Assembly: GCA_027946365.1 (NCBI GenBank)
Contig: JAPEUQ010000014.1
Location: 620,001 to 684,000 of the forward strand
Reading direction: 5' to 3'
Source of the DNA: Kalmusia sp. IMI 367209
Lineage: Eukaryota; Ascomycota; Dothideomycetes; Pleosporales; Didymosphaeriaceae
Length of the DNA stretch: 64,000 bases
Positions 22,141-35,264 of this stretch are shown in pieces. Position 1 is the first letter of the stretch; each line of letters starts with the position of its first letter. A program made the position numbers and the translations under genes. Under the pieces are notes generated by a model. It was not told where the DNA came from and searched no databases. It saw nothing but the letters and a program-made list of their open reading frames with translations.

Positions 22141-25115
22141 TCAGCCTCTGCGAGAATCCTGCCTCAGCGGACTACTTGGGCTCCGGGGACTGTTTGCCCC
22201 TATAGTGTATAACCCTATCGGTGGCATCCCATGTCCCTCGCCGTTTCTTGAAATTGGCACGCTCCCTTGCCGTGGAGTCTGCATCTCGCTCATGGGGAGC
22301 GGAAGGCTGCCTTGTCCGTGCTGTTGGCTGTCAGTAGGTCTAGTTTTATCATCGGATTGGCCCTCATCGTCGTGCTTCTTCTGTAATAAGAGCTGTTGCA
22401 CTTCTTCCATGTGATGTGCCAACATATCGTCTAAAGTGGTCTTTTCGGAGCGGATCAGCTTGCCCCATTTCTTTCGTAATTTGCGGGTGCGGGTAGGATC
22501 CCAGACTGTGTGATTTGGTTGTACATAAATGCGAGCATGCTACCGATCACGTGGTAAGCTTAGATGCTACGGAGGTCATCGTGATTCATAGCGTACCTTA
22601 TAATACCAGTCAGCAATATCGTCGCCGTAAGCTCTCTTGATCGATTGAACCGAAGTATCCGCGACGAATCCAACGAGGCATTCAACGATACTATCGTTGT
22701 CGGTGCAGGCTTCTGAATTGATTGTCAAAAGTAATCGCAGAGAAGAGCTAAGTCGTATTAGCCTACCGTTGTTTCCCAATAAATCCACCAGTCCTGTGTA
22801 CGCCGAACCAATGCCCATGAAAAATACTTGTGTCGCTTGGTGAGGTCTATCATCTTATCAGATACAACGCACAGTCATGACACAACCGACTTACTCAATA
22901 TAGTTCTCCCATATGTACGCAGCAAGCTCCTTGATTTGCTGGTTTCTATGTTCGTTATCGTGAACAGGGATGTAGCTTCCGTCGTCCTAGCAAAGTAAGT
23001 CATAGCTCGATAAGGCCATGTATTAGAAGCGTACGTCTTCGATGGAGATTACTCTCGGGATGTTCACATCGATGACTTGAAAGCCATTCTCGATAGCCCA
23101 CCCGATGTACTCCTTGTCCACAGTATCAGTCTTTGCATTCTTCGTCAGCGGTTAAAAAGCGCAAGACCGTACGCAAATACGTACCAGCCACATGTTGTGG
23201 AGCTCTGTCTTGCCCGTATATGGATCAGGATAGGTTGTCAGCGTGGGTGGGTCATGGAATATGACAAGCAAAGGATGCTTATCTTGAAAGTCAGGACTGG
23301 TGAAGTTAGTGCTTGTATACTTTGGAACCTTGTAATTCACCTACGTGGCAATCACATTATGCTCAAAGGTCTCTGCTATCCCGTTCCTGTGAATTGGAAG
23401 AGGTGACATCCGGTGTTTTACGGCCAGATTTTGGCTCTGATATGTCCTCAACACTTCATGTAATCGCTTGGTAGCATGGAAAGTGAGATTCGTTGGATCG
23501 AGTTGCTTGGGGTAAAAGCATTTCCAGAATTTTGATTGTTGACGTTTGACCTGCTCTATCGTCCGGACACAAGATAAGTTCGGCTCCAAGTCGTCGGCGA
23601 GGCGATCTGGGGGTTGCAGCATGAGCGTTCTTGTGACTGCTAGTGCTGACCTAGCAATAGATCGTAGGTTGTAGCCACCTTCTAGGCACACTGCCATCTT
23701 CCCTTGCGCAATTCGCAAAAGCATGTGGGTCATATGGGCATACCCGGCTGGGGTAACATGACAGCCACCAAGGGTGTCGCCTTCCGCAGCGTCGAATCCA
23801 GCGGAGATTATGACAAGATCTGGGTCGAATTCGGTTGCAACAGGCATCACTACCTGCTGGAAGGCGTAAATGTATTCAGCATCGCCCATTCCGTGTTTCT
23901 CCCAAGGTATATTAACGTTGCGTCCTAGGCCGGGTCCCTCGCCACAGTACACAAGGTCGGCGTCCGGTCGACCAGGATAGAAGCTACCGCCTCTGAACAC
24001 GTGCAATGAAATGTAGAGAACATTCGGATCATCGTAGAACGCGTTTTGAATCCCGTTGCCATGGTGAACATCCCAATCAAGGATCAGAATCTTACGGCAA
24101 ACTTCAGGAAAGTTTGCCTGGCAAACTCGCGCGGCAATAGGTACATTGTTGAATATACAGAACCCTGAGGGGGCATCGCTTTCTGCGTGATGACCTGGTG
24201 GTCGTATAATTGCGATGGCATTCCGTACTTGGCCTTGTACGACGGCTCTGCAAGCCTCGATCGCGCCTCCTGCGGCTAATAGCGCGCTGTCATAGGTCGC
24301 GTTGTTAAAATAAATCGAATCTAGGTCGTAGGATAGCTGTTTTAGTTCGACTGCCGGTTTCTCTGTGAGAGAATCAGTACAATTTCAAAGAGAACGCGAG
24401 CTAATATACCTTGAAGACTCTCAACGAAGTCATAGTGCTCGGGTGTGTGCACGAGACAGATCTCCGCTTTGGTAGCATGCCTGATATGAATTCTCCAACA
24501 TTTTCCTTCGAGCGCGTCTCGATCCTCATGCGCATCCTCATCATCAGAGTCGATTGATTCTTGAACCAAGCCAGCCTCGAGTATTTCATGGAAGATTTCG
24601 TAAATTCGGCGGGGATCCTCCGGGTGGATGTCATCAATAAGAGCCTCAATATCTCCAGGCTCGGCGTGGAATTTCATCCGGTCATCGTAAACCAATCCAG
24701 TCCTCTTAGACGGGTACGGTAAAGGTTTAAATTTTGGCGGTGGTGCTACGCGTACCTGGACGGTGGCGGACTGCGCGGGCATGGAAACGTCCATGGCATC
24801 AGGATCAGTTGGTGGCGAGATGCCAGAAGGACGAGGTTGAGGTGAGCCACGCAAACTAGGATGCCCCAAGTGATCCTGTACGTGCAAGGGCGTCCGTGTG
24901 GGAGAAGCGTTTGATGAACTACCGAGAGCATGAAAAGGAAGTCTTGGCGATAGAAGATCTGGTGAAGTAGTGTTGAAGAAGACCTTTGATGGATTGACGG
25001 TGGCGTTATGGTTATTGTGCCCATTAGTCTGCTCTATCGATCGCATAGCATGCGTCGATTGCATAGCATGATCTTCATCTGACAGGACGGTGGTGTCCTT
25101 GTCTATAGTAGCCAT
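22141..25115 (-). CDS. hda1: Class II histone deacetylase Hda1
   Basis: Eight exons (24410-25115, 23345-24362, 23185-23296, 23035-23130, 22895-22986, 22767-22846, 22597-22712, 22141-22539) join in frame to give 872 residues; several introns are exactly 48 bp. The deacetylase core carries IRPPGHHAESDAPSGFCIFN (HH pair near residue 293), the zinc/charge-relay motif LDWDVHHGNG near 330, then AGFDAAEGDTLGG and CLEGGYNL, all hallmarks of Hda1-type enzymes. After it comes an Arb2-like alpha/beta domain (PLLVIFHDPP, GFQVIDVNIPR, VFFMGIGSAYTGLVDLL) that in yeast supports Hda2/Hda3 complex assembly. The N-terminal ~150 residues and the Gln/Ser-rich tail are disordered. The enzyme removes acetyl groups from histone H3/H2B tails in repressed chromatin. 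The start at 25115 precedes MATIDKDTTVLSDED; no upstream in-frame start competes. Confidence 0.93.
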
Positions 25116-26811
25116 GGCGTATAATGGGGTGGCTGCCTCACTAGCGACCGGAATTCTCGAGGTTCTAAGCAGTCAGCGATGTTGGCCCAAATTCATAACG
25201 CATGGTGGCATTAATCTTTGTAGAATACGGCATTCGATTATTGAGAGCATCCGCAGTTATTGAGGAATCGAGTAGTAGGCGAAACCCCAAAGTGCAGTTT
25301 GGAATGACGGTATATGTTGACAATAACATATCGGCGGTAGCAGAGGAAAGTGGACGTGTAAATGGGGAAACGAAGCTTGTGATTCGAACAGAGATGATTT
25401 TCCACTGCTGAAAGATAGACCTAACTTACTTTAGCAAAAAGCATTCATGTTCTCGCTAGACCTATACAAGGCGTGGGCAGAGGCTGGCGCACCAGCAGCA
25501 ATCTCCCGAGTCCCGCGCGACAACTCCGCAACCTGAGCAGTGATAGGCGTATAGTTTTGCTAGCGATGGTGACAGAGCCTATACGGGGGTATGTGTCAGT
25601 ACTTTCTCATTCACCAGCTCTTGAACGATGCGAACGTGTAAGCGTGCCGGTCCAGTTAGATCGTCTCGTGTAATCCCGTGATGCAGAGGGTTTAAGGTCC
25701 GCGCAAATGAGGTGCGGCCAGCTTCGTATTATAGGATAAACAAGCGCTGTATTACTCTCCGAGGAAGCGATGAAACAGGACAAGAAGCGGAAGTAGCAGG
25801 CCAATATATGAGGACTGCGACAAGAAGGAAGTGTCAGTAATGGTTATTGGGACTCGAGCGAAACGACATGGACGTGCTTGGCGTTTTTGAGAAGCTACGC
25901 CTAATTCAGCATAGCACTTTCCCTTCCCATCTTACCCACAACTTCAACTTCACGCTGTAAAAGCTGTCTTCTCTAAATCAACACGTGCGTTATGCTCTTC
26001 GGGTTACCTAGATCGGTCGATAGTAAACCTCTCTCTCTGTCTTTCTGTGTGTGTTTTACATCGGCCGAATGCATTGATGTTCTAACCTACCAGATTTGTC
26101 GCAGCTTCCCAGCTTGACGCAGCGCCCCTTCTAGTACTCACAAGCATACCGAGCGAGTGGGTAGATGGTCCGGTTGAGTACTAAAGGATAAATCCAAATG
26201 CTCTCATCCGTTGTATAGGCGCAGACTATACAATGGTCGACTGTAATGCGTTGGTAGCTGAGTATATTTGTGATAGATAAAGCGCAACTTCCTCCATCGC
26301 CGAGAAAAGCCGCCCAACGATTAAAGCAGAGCACGACATCTCTCTCTTTCTCTCTCAATTGCCTAGGTAGGCATATTACAAGAGCATAAGAAGCAAACTG
26401 ACGGCATGTGACATTGCAATCGTGGGGCTACCTGGATATTCTCGGCTATAAACCGATCGTCTCCCGTAACTTTCCGTACATAAAGAGCCTAGCCTTCCAA
26501 AGCGGATGTAATGTTCCTAGAAGTCGTGTGATGTCCCACACTAAGAGATCTTGCTTTAAAGTGCCTCGGGATGCTACCATTTACACAAAGAGGGTACGGC
26601 TGAACGGAGCCTTCGTGTATGATCATCAGATTCCGCTCAAAAGAAATGGTAGGGTATTCTGGCCAATATAATATGTGATTCGCAGAATATTATTGCATTG
26701 ATTCGTGTCTACCATGTGACATAAACTCATTCGTTGTTTTACCGATGAAACCCGCTATCTCAAGCTTAGACCATCCTACAGTTTTGGTGTGACCTGGCTC
26801 CGTCCTGATTC
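25116..26811. other. Intergenic region between hda1 promoter and GAPDH 3' end
   Basis: About 1.7 kb with no supported gene. It includes CT-rich microsatellite-like patches near 26030-26045 and 26338-26358. A small inverted repeat TGCCTA-GG-TAGGCA lies at 26360-26373. Confidence 0.55.
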
Positions 26812-28040
<1,229 letters not shown>

Positions 28041-28165
28041 TGTGATGATAGATTTGGGGAGGAGAGGGTGATGTGTGTTGTATGAGGAGGAAGAGTTCTC
28101 GCGGTGGGGTGATGGGAGAGAGAGGACTTTGTTGGCGGCAGGTAGTGGGGTAGCTCTACTAAATA
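28041..28165 (-). promoter_or_regulatory. GAPDH 5' UTR and core promoter
   Basis: Read on the minus strand, the 120 bp before the start codon are CT-rich (CCTCTCTCTCCCATCACCCC and TTCCTCCTCATAC), with a TATTTA-like element about 120 bp upstream (28157-28162). CT-rich leaders are a hallmark of strongly expressed fungal glycolytic genes. Boundaries are approximate. Confidence 0.45.
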
Positions 28166-29639
28166 GTTCAGTGGACGTCACGCCCGCCGCCCGGCCCAAA
28201 ACAAAATGCAGTTGACTGTAATGATAACTAACTGCGGCGTCCGAGCACCCAATGGAATGGCCTTTGCCCTGCCACCTACCCGGCCGCGCCCAGAGGTAAA
28301 ACAGCTGCTACGTCGGACGCGGTGGCATACCGTGAGCCCCTCGGAACCGTCCGGACTATGCCATGACCGGACGTCTTCTGACTTCCAAACACACTCGTTC
28401 TCTATCGTGACACAGGCGGCCTTGCCACCTTGGAATCTCGTGCGCCGCCGTCCGAGACCGGTGGCCTTGGCCTTGCACGCTGTGAGGCAGCCATGGGTAT
28501 GTGCACCAACACTTCGCTTCTGCATCCTGCCCATACAGACAAGCACGCCAGCGCTCCAGTGTTCCAAGGTCCGCCTTGCAAAAAGCGCGCTCTATCGTCT
28601 CCGTTATGCTCGGCGCCGCGGGATGCTCGATTAGCTGCCGAGTGAATATCTCTCGGTAGCATTGGTGGGTCGCGCTCTGCTGTGATGCGGTTTGATAAGA
28701 ATATTACAGCGCCGTATTATGCAGCAGCGGTGCGCGGGGAGGCGAGTCCTGGTGTAACATCCAACTGGTCGCCGTCACGCCCGGCCAACATCAGAAGAAA
28801 CTGTAGAGGAGCCGCAGATGTTGAGGAGGCGTGCACCATGAGGCGTTTGGCGTATCCGCGGCCGGCAAGACTAAGCAGCCATTAGCTAAAAAACACTTCT
28901 GAGCCCACCTCACGACGCCCCTCATGCCACGGCGCCGGCGTCCTGAGCTCGACAAGTACCCAGGTACCTGCATGGGCACCGAGAGGGGGGCCCAAGGGAG
29001 AACGCCAGACTCCGATCCGACGAGCGCAAAAGCCTTCTCAGCCTTATGGCGATAGCCGGTGGCCCGCTGGCTGCCGGCCCGAGCGCGCTGCGATAATGGG
29101 CCCCTGAACATTACTATGGTACACTGCTGTGTCCAGTGTCCACCTGGTGCCTTGCTGCGTGCGAGAAGAGCCTTTGCGGTGGTTTGCAAACATGCAGGGA
29201 ATGCATAGATTAGTCTGTAGAGGTTACATGCCATCCATTCCGTAGAGTACAAGGAGCCACTTGCACTTCTACGGGCCCGGTGGCAGCAAGCCGGGCGGAA
29301 GCGTGATCAAACCGCCATCATTGTATTCGCCTGCCGCAACTGCAGCTCTACTGGCAACATTGAACTTATCCATGTTGTGCTGGCGATGTTGCCCAGGTGT
29401 GTCGTGATATCTCACGAGCTGTGAAAATGCGAGCCCGGAAATCTAGCCAATAGCGAGCTGACTGATCATCATAGTCGAACCACCGCCAAGCTTGCTCGCA
29501 AAACCTCATCATCGAAGTCCCCTTGTCCTACACCCACCTCTCCATCACCAACCCCAACCATTGGCCCTCCAGCTCCCCTTGACGGGCTCGCGTTCTTTCC
29601 TTTCGTAATCTAGCGACACTCTCCACTCTGCCCGCCGCT
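28166..29639. other. Divergent intergenic region, GAPDH and Cox5 promoters
   Basis: About 1.5 kb between two divergently transcribed, highly expressed genes. Many overlapping GC-rich frames occur (28178-28662 and 28791-29252), none protein-like. The last ~100 bp before 29640 are pyrimidine-rich and serve the Cox5 gene. Confidence 0.5.
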
Positions 29640-30424
29640 ATGCTGCGCTCCTCCGTCGTCCGGGCCTCAAGGAGCCCGGCCTCAATCGTCCCAGCGCGCG
29701 TCGCTCCCGCAGCGTGCCTGCAGCACCAGCAGATCCGCCAGGCGCACGCCATCTCGAACCCGACCCTTGCCAACATCGAGAAGCGATGGGAGGACATGCC
29801 CCCTCAGGAGCAGGCCGACCTGTGGATGTCGCTTAGGGACCGCATGAAGGTCGACTGGAAGGAGATGACTCTGCAGGAGAAGAAAGCGGGTGCGTACAAC
29901 TCCGAAAATCAGCATTGAGAGCTGGAGAAGGCCCAGTGATTTATTGGCCTATTGTTGCAATGCCCGTTCCCATGCCGCGGAATTTCGTGTCGGCCCACCC
30001 AAGGCACCTAAATCACAACTCAGCTACGAACACACAAAGCTAACCTTTGTCTCGTGTATAGCATACTACATTGCTTTCGGTCCCCATGGCCCGCGCCGCC
30101 CCCCGCCGCCGGATGAGGGCCGCAAGGTCTTCTTCCTCTCCGCTGCCGTCATCGCCGCTGCTGTCGGTGTCTTCTCCCTCACCCGCTTGTTTGCGAACCC
30201 CGTACGACCGCGCACTATGACCAAGGAGTGGCAGGAGGCTTCTGAGGAGTACATGAAGGTACGTAGCTCCCACCTGATAAGAGCTCTGTTACTCTCCGAG
30301 CTCTCGCTGACGTCAAACCCCACAGCAACAAGGAACGGAGCCCATCACGTTCAAGCCTGGCATGATGGTCCAGAGCAAATCAGAGAAACACCTTCCCGCC
30401 CGGGAGAAGCTCAACGACGAGTAA
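29640..30424 (+). CDS. cox5: Cytochrome c oxidase subunit IV (Cox5), mitochondrial
   Basis: Exons 29640-29889, 30062-30258 and 30326-30424 give 181 residues. An Arg/Ala/Ser-rich N-terminus without acidic residues (MLRSSVVRASRSPASIVPAR) is a typical mitochondrial presequence, cleaved probably before HAISNPTLANIEKRW. The body has ANIEKRWEDMPPQEQADLW and the conserved YYIAFGPHGPR before the single inner-membrane helix (FFLSAAVIAAAVGVFSLTRL, about residues 107-126). The C-terminal ~45 residues face the intermembrane space. It is a nuclear-encoded structural and regulatory subunit of complex IV. The introns have GTGCGT..TAG and GTACGT..CAG ends. Confidence 0.93.
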
Positions 30425-31133
30425 AAGTTCGACGGCATCCTTGCATCATACAAACAATACCAATTCCTATACCTCATTTCCTTGGGTCAACTTTTCATTT
30501 GGTACTGTTTGTGTGCTATATATCGAATCAAGAAAGCTGCGAGCTCGGTTGGGAAGTGTCGCCGCTGGGTTGGCATTGTGTCATTAGTCCGCCTGTGTAC
30601 AGAATTCTAGAGGCCTTTCAATTTTGTTTATCCTTACGTGCGTCGTGTGTTACAGTCTCCCTCTACGCGTCAAAACCACAGTGTACCGATTACAGGGCTA
30701 TTCTCTCCAATCTACTGGCTCTACTCTCTGTACCTGCTCGAATGCACAAACAGTGACAATCAACTAACCACAAAGTAACATCTTAGAGCGAGAGGATGCG
30801 GCAATAAGAACTTTGAGGCACTTCATCAACCCGCCTGAATCATAACACCGTGGAACCGACGGCGTTAGTGCTACAGTGTCAACACTTCGCCTTCATTAAT
30901 ATATTCCAGCACGATTGCTCGAAGGTTACACAGAATAGACCTCCCCGTGCTTGCGTGGCACTTCTTCCTCAAAAACTTTTACAGTCCCGTGTCTAAATGA
31001 GGAGACCAGTGATCGATGGAGCAGTAGTTCCAAACAGGCCCTTTTCACATTCGATGCTTCCAAAGTGAGATCTTTGACTATCAATGATAATCATTCCCCT
31101 TGCCGCCATCATAAAAGCGCAGACCAGCCCTCG

Positions 31134-31170
<37 letters not shown>

Positions 31171-33520
31171 CCGCAGTGTGGTGCATTGCGTGGAGGATTG
31201 GTGCTGTTGTCCGGTTGCGGCAACGAGGAAGCAGTTCACGAGAAAGATATCCAAGCCTGGCAGCAGTTGCGAGTTCTTGTAGTCGCCTCACCGATACGAA
31301 CTACAGGCTATCCATATTCAATGTGTCTTCCACTGTTTGATGTGTCAAACGGACTGCAAATGACCCAATCCGAATGAGCGATAGACAAGTGGCTGAACAT
31401 GCTCAGGTACGACACTCTTGGTTGCTGTCCCTTGCGGGCTCCTCACCATCCCGAAGATCCATACCATCTCTCGATATGTGGAGACTGATGCATTGGATAG
31501 ATCGTTGATTGGGGTCTCTGACTTTGTGTTCTGAAGGATGACAGTGGTGGGCGTGGGACGATCTTCAGCATCCGCGGCCGACAGTGGTGTACTCCGTTAC
31601 TGAGTGTGTCAGCTGCGATGGCACGATGTGTGAGCAACTTTTGCTTGACCGCGGCCGGTGGCGTTCGCAAGTCACGGTGACACCGCGAACAAGTTTCCGA
31701 TATGAGCAGCGGATGGGCACACGGGCCCTGAACACTTTGTGCTTGGATGACACCGATATATTATTCAGCTAATTTTGAATATCGACAGAAAGTCTATATC
31801 CGCATCCAAACATGTTATGAGCAAATGAGATGGATTGAGGAGAACAAAGGAAAACACAAGCCATTCGCAAGTCTAATAATCTCTATATACGTCAAAATAT
31901 CTGGACATGATAATCTAGAGAAGGATATAATGGGATATAGGATGTCGAAGTGTACATTTTATTTCGACACAAATTTACTTCTGGGACGTGACTTGTAGAA
32001 TTCTGTTCATCGACGCAATTTATGGTTTTACTATCTCTCAGCAAACATGAGTTCTCGATGTCGCGATCTTAAGTCCTGGCTCTCCTTGCTTCTTCATACA
32101 AATAGAGCCGCTTTGAACCTGTTTTTGTAGATTGCAAGGACACCATGGTACCTACAGCTAGAATGGGTGAGAATCGAGGCCCACATACGAGTGAGGTAAC
32201 TGAATCCCAATGTGATCATAGGAGGTAGAGTGAGTAGTCACTGCACATTCCCACAACAACAAGAGCTAGAACATCCCTCTTGTTGGATTTCAAAATGGGC
32301 ACATGAAGCATTAGAAGGTTGATTGTCTTTGGGTTCTTTGTGGCAAGGTAGAGTGGATAGTTCTCATCGAAATGACTGCCTCTGCTTCTTGTCTCAACCC
32401 GGCATCGGACAACTGGAGGACTAGCCTTTGGGTGAAGGAAGGGCGAGCTTAGACGAAGAACCTGTAAACATGGATATCGCCGTTGAGTGTGTTAAAAGTT
32501 GGTCCTGATAGGGAAGATAATTAATGAATTTGAGGGATTCAAAAATTACTGAACCTAATGTCGAACAGCTTTGTGTTGTTGTGATTTACTTTGCTGTCTC
32601 CCACGATTTGTATCAGTCACAGTCTTGGAACAAGGCAAGGCAGTCCACTACTCATTACTCTTGAGGAGCAGATTATTGATAGTTATAATATAGGAACAAG
32701 AACATTTGCAAAGAAAAAGAGAGCATAATTTCCTGATTCCCTTAATTTGAGATGTAAAATGTAGCATAAACGAAGAGCCCAGACACCTACCCACAGCTCG
32801 AGTGAATTCATGAACGGGACGTTCCCCAAGCGCGTTCTTATACTTTCCCAACCACTTGGAGCAAACATGCGCGAATAACATAAGTCAACGTTTTCTCAAA
32901 CCATTTTACGCAGAGTCTTTGCTTAAAACATTCATCGTGTTGTCTTTGGTTTCTAGAGAAGGGCTTTCCATTGTTGGAAGCAGGACTTTCCCCAGAAGTA
33001 TTTGGCAATCACCCTGCCAATTTTTATACTAGGGCGTCGCTTGCCCCCAAAAATCGTGTTCCGACGCCTTGAGGTTTTGGGAGAAAAGATAAATGACATG
33101 CAAGTGAGCTGAAGAAAGTTTTGCACCAGCAATACCTAAGATCCTTTCCAAGAGACCTCAGCGCTGCATGCTCTATCGGTGGAAGTGTATGGGAGAAGGG
33201 GGCAATCGAGAATGCAAGAGTACGTTTCTCTCATATACTTATGTTAACTATGCCTAGGTATGCTTCATAAGTGATTCAAGTGGAACAAGACACGAAAGAC
33301 TAGGGTGCGAAGGGGCATTCAAGTTTTTGAACTTCGTCTAACAGGACCTGTGAACATATTGCCTTCGCAGAGTGGATCCTAGGTCGTGCACTTCCGAACC
33401 ATCCTACATTGGGCACCTTCTCTAACCACTCTACTGCTTCCTGAGTAAATCGCATTTCCGGAAGCGCTCTTATCGTACAAAAATTGGAATGGATATCTCG
33501 TCTCTCCCCTACTACTCAGT
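30425..33520. other. Gene-poor, AT-leaning intergenic region
   Basis: More than 3 kb without a supported gene. It begins with the Cox5 3' UTR, contains a (TG)16 microsatellite at 31135-31166, and from about 31740 to 33500 is visibly richer in A/T than the flanks. Only short frames occur (for example 31747-31998 plus and 32648-32881 minus), with no recognisable product. Dead transposon sequence is possible, but I see no terminal repeats or transposase remnants. Confidence 0.5.
31135..31166. repeat. (TG)16 microsatellite
   Basis: Sixteen uninterrupted TG dinucleotides in non-coding sequence. Confidence 0.95.
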
Positions 33521-34006
33521 CTACGGTGCCTTTCCTATACTTTTGGAGAGTGATTCCCGCGTCTGCTCGCTTAAGCCTTCAAAATACAGTCGGAAAATCT
33601 CTCGATGAGAGAAGATCCACGCCATGCGGTCCGCCGGATGTAGGTATACCATGATCTCATCGTTCAGCTCAATGGGTAACCTCATTGATCCTTCGCTGTT
33701 TTCGCGTTGATCTTTCCTTCGGGAATCTAGCGTTGGTGCTTGCTGTAAAATGCTTTGGTAGATCTCGGGAGTGAGAGCCGGTACAAGACCATAGGACCGT
33801 AGGATGGGATAAATTGCCATGGCAAAATTCAGGTAATCCTATGGCGCATGTCAGTGAGAATAGAGTCATAATTTGTCCTCATATGTGTGATACATACATC
33901 AAGGCTGAGAAGCTCAATGATGTTTAAGAGTAGTTCCGTAGGGAGGCTACCTGAACGACGTTGGCGGTGGTGGAGGAGGAGGCGGAGGAGGCGGAGGAGG
34001 CGGAGG
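33521..34006 (-). CDS. F-box-like protein, 5' end unresolved
   Basis: Two exons are supported: 33521-33838 and one ending at 33898, joined across a 59-bp intron (GTATGT..TAG). The joined frame reads SLPTELLLNIIELLSLDDYLNFAMAI..., an F-box-like start, followed some 50 residues later by a second similar stretch, RLPIELNDEIMVYLHPADR. F-box proteins bridge Skp1 to substrates in SCF ubiquitin ligases. No in-frame ATG precedes the first F-box. An upstream ATG at 34114 followed by a perfect intron (34007-34081; GTACGT, CTAAC branch, CAG) would instead feed a poly-proline frame that is off by one base. The gene may be a pseudogene, may start at the ATG at 33820 (99 residues), or may be reached by another splice, discussed in the findings. 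Confidence 0.5.
33971..34006. repeat. GGA/GGC trinucleotide-type repeat
   Basis: Imperfect repeats of GGAGGAGGC run through this stretch. On the minus strand it would encode Pro, Leu/Arg or Ser/Ala runs depending on frame, so slippage here could shift the frame of the F-box-like gene. Confidence 0.75.
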
Positions 34007-34125
34007 CTGAATGGAGACGTGTGTTAGTCAGTGTAACTTCAGCTGAATCACCCCGGGAAGGGTGGCGCGAAAGAGACGTACCGGCGGGAGAGGGGCTCCC
34101 GCGGCTGCGGACATGCTGCGGACCT

Positions 34126-34935
34126 TCACTCCTTATGAACTTTCTCCTCAAACTCGTCTGAGACAGCAAGAAGCCAGCGATATATACCCCCTGAGATGAA
34201 CCAAGCGCCCACCGCCACAATAGTGATGTAAATAGCGGTGGGTCCCAGGGAGCGGGGCAGAATGTTCAATATGAAGGGATCAAGAATAATGTCGACGTCT
34301 ACCGGGGAAGGGTATGCCATCAACGTCTTGTTCGTAGAATAATAGGATGCTGCAGCCTGAATGCGTAGCAATAAGATGGACTGAGCTGTCGCGGACCCGT
34401 CTGCTATATAACCTTGGGTTTGCAACTGTGAGGTCTGCCGCTGTTCGCTATATTCAGCGAGGGAGGATATCAAGTCTGGGGTATCGAACACCTCGGTGAT
34501 ATGGAATGTGTCTAGCCAGAAGTCGGTGGGTTGCTGAACTTTAATTAGCAAACTTGTATAGGCAATCGAAGGCGCACTGCAAGCATGGTATGTCTATGGG
34601 TGCCAGAGGTGCACGATAACAAGGTTTTGATCAAGACTCACAAAAGCTGGCCAGCAGATACGCACCTCGTATCTCTGCCGTTCTTTGAGTCCGCGTAGAA
34701 TGTACCAGGACGCCAACCCGCGGGGCGCTGAGTGGGTGGGGAAATGGACGCGTAGCTGCTTCGCCAGGATGGAGAGCTCTGCCGGTTCGAGCGTTTCCAA
34801 ATACAAGTCGTTCAAGTTAGGGTGAGCATTTGGAAGGGATACTGCGCTCGGGCCGAGGAATATCGTCTTCTCTACGTTGGCATTCACTGTCAAGAGGAAG
34901 GCAACGATGCGGAGCAGCCAGGCAATGGGGCGCAT
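34126..34935 (-). CDS. Predicted type I ER membrane protein, function unassigned
   Basis: Exons 34642-34935 and 34126-34533 (intron GTGAGT..CAG, 108 bp) give 233 residues. MRPIAWLLRIVAFLLTVNA is a clear signal peptide. A lumenal domain of about 165 residues follows, including SWYILRGLKERQRYEVRICW and PTDFWLDTFHITEVFDTP, which look like beta strands. One C-terminal membrane helix (TAIYITIVAVGAWFISGG) and a short charged cytosolic tail end the protein. The layout suggests an ER or secretory-pathway type I protein. I cannot match it to a named family. The ATG at 34935 is chosen because it starts the signal peptide; five codons upstream only a TTG is in frame. The stop lies 11 bp before the ATG of the next candidate frame. 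Confidence 0.72.
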
Positions 34936-35264
34936 CTTTGAGGGGCGCAAGGAAAGAGCAAGTGCGTAGATAGTATCCGACGCTTCATTCTCCTAGAGGA
35001 TGACCATGGACCGTAGTGTGGGGAGCAATCCTAGGTATCGTTAAGACACGAACGTTGATAGCTGTGGTGGAGAGCCCTAATGCGCCTGCCTAAACGCGCA
35101 CGGACTCACCTTCTGTTTACTCACGGACTCGACCCGGGTGCGCTTAAATCTTTCGCTCGCAACAACACCACCCCCTCATCCCGCACACTCTCACCTCACG
35201 ACACGCTCTAGTTGAATTGCAGCGACCCATTCTGATACCCAATTTCTAGCTGCACTAATCCACC
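34936..35264. promoter_or_regulatory. Divergent promoter between membrane-protein gene and alpha-tubulin
   Basis: 329 bp separate the two start codons. The tubulin side has a CTTAAATC element at about 35142 followed by CA/CT-rich sequence (ACAACACCACCCCCTCATCC), typical of fungal leaders. Confidence 0.4.

Noticed and set aside
31109..31377. Frames containing Thr-His or Cys-Val runs
   Set aside because: They are produced by the (TG)16 microsatellite read in different frames.
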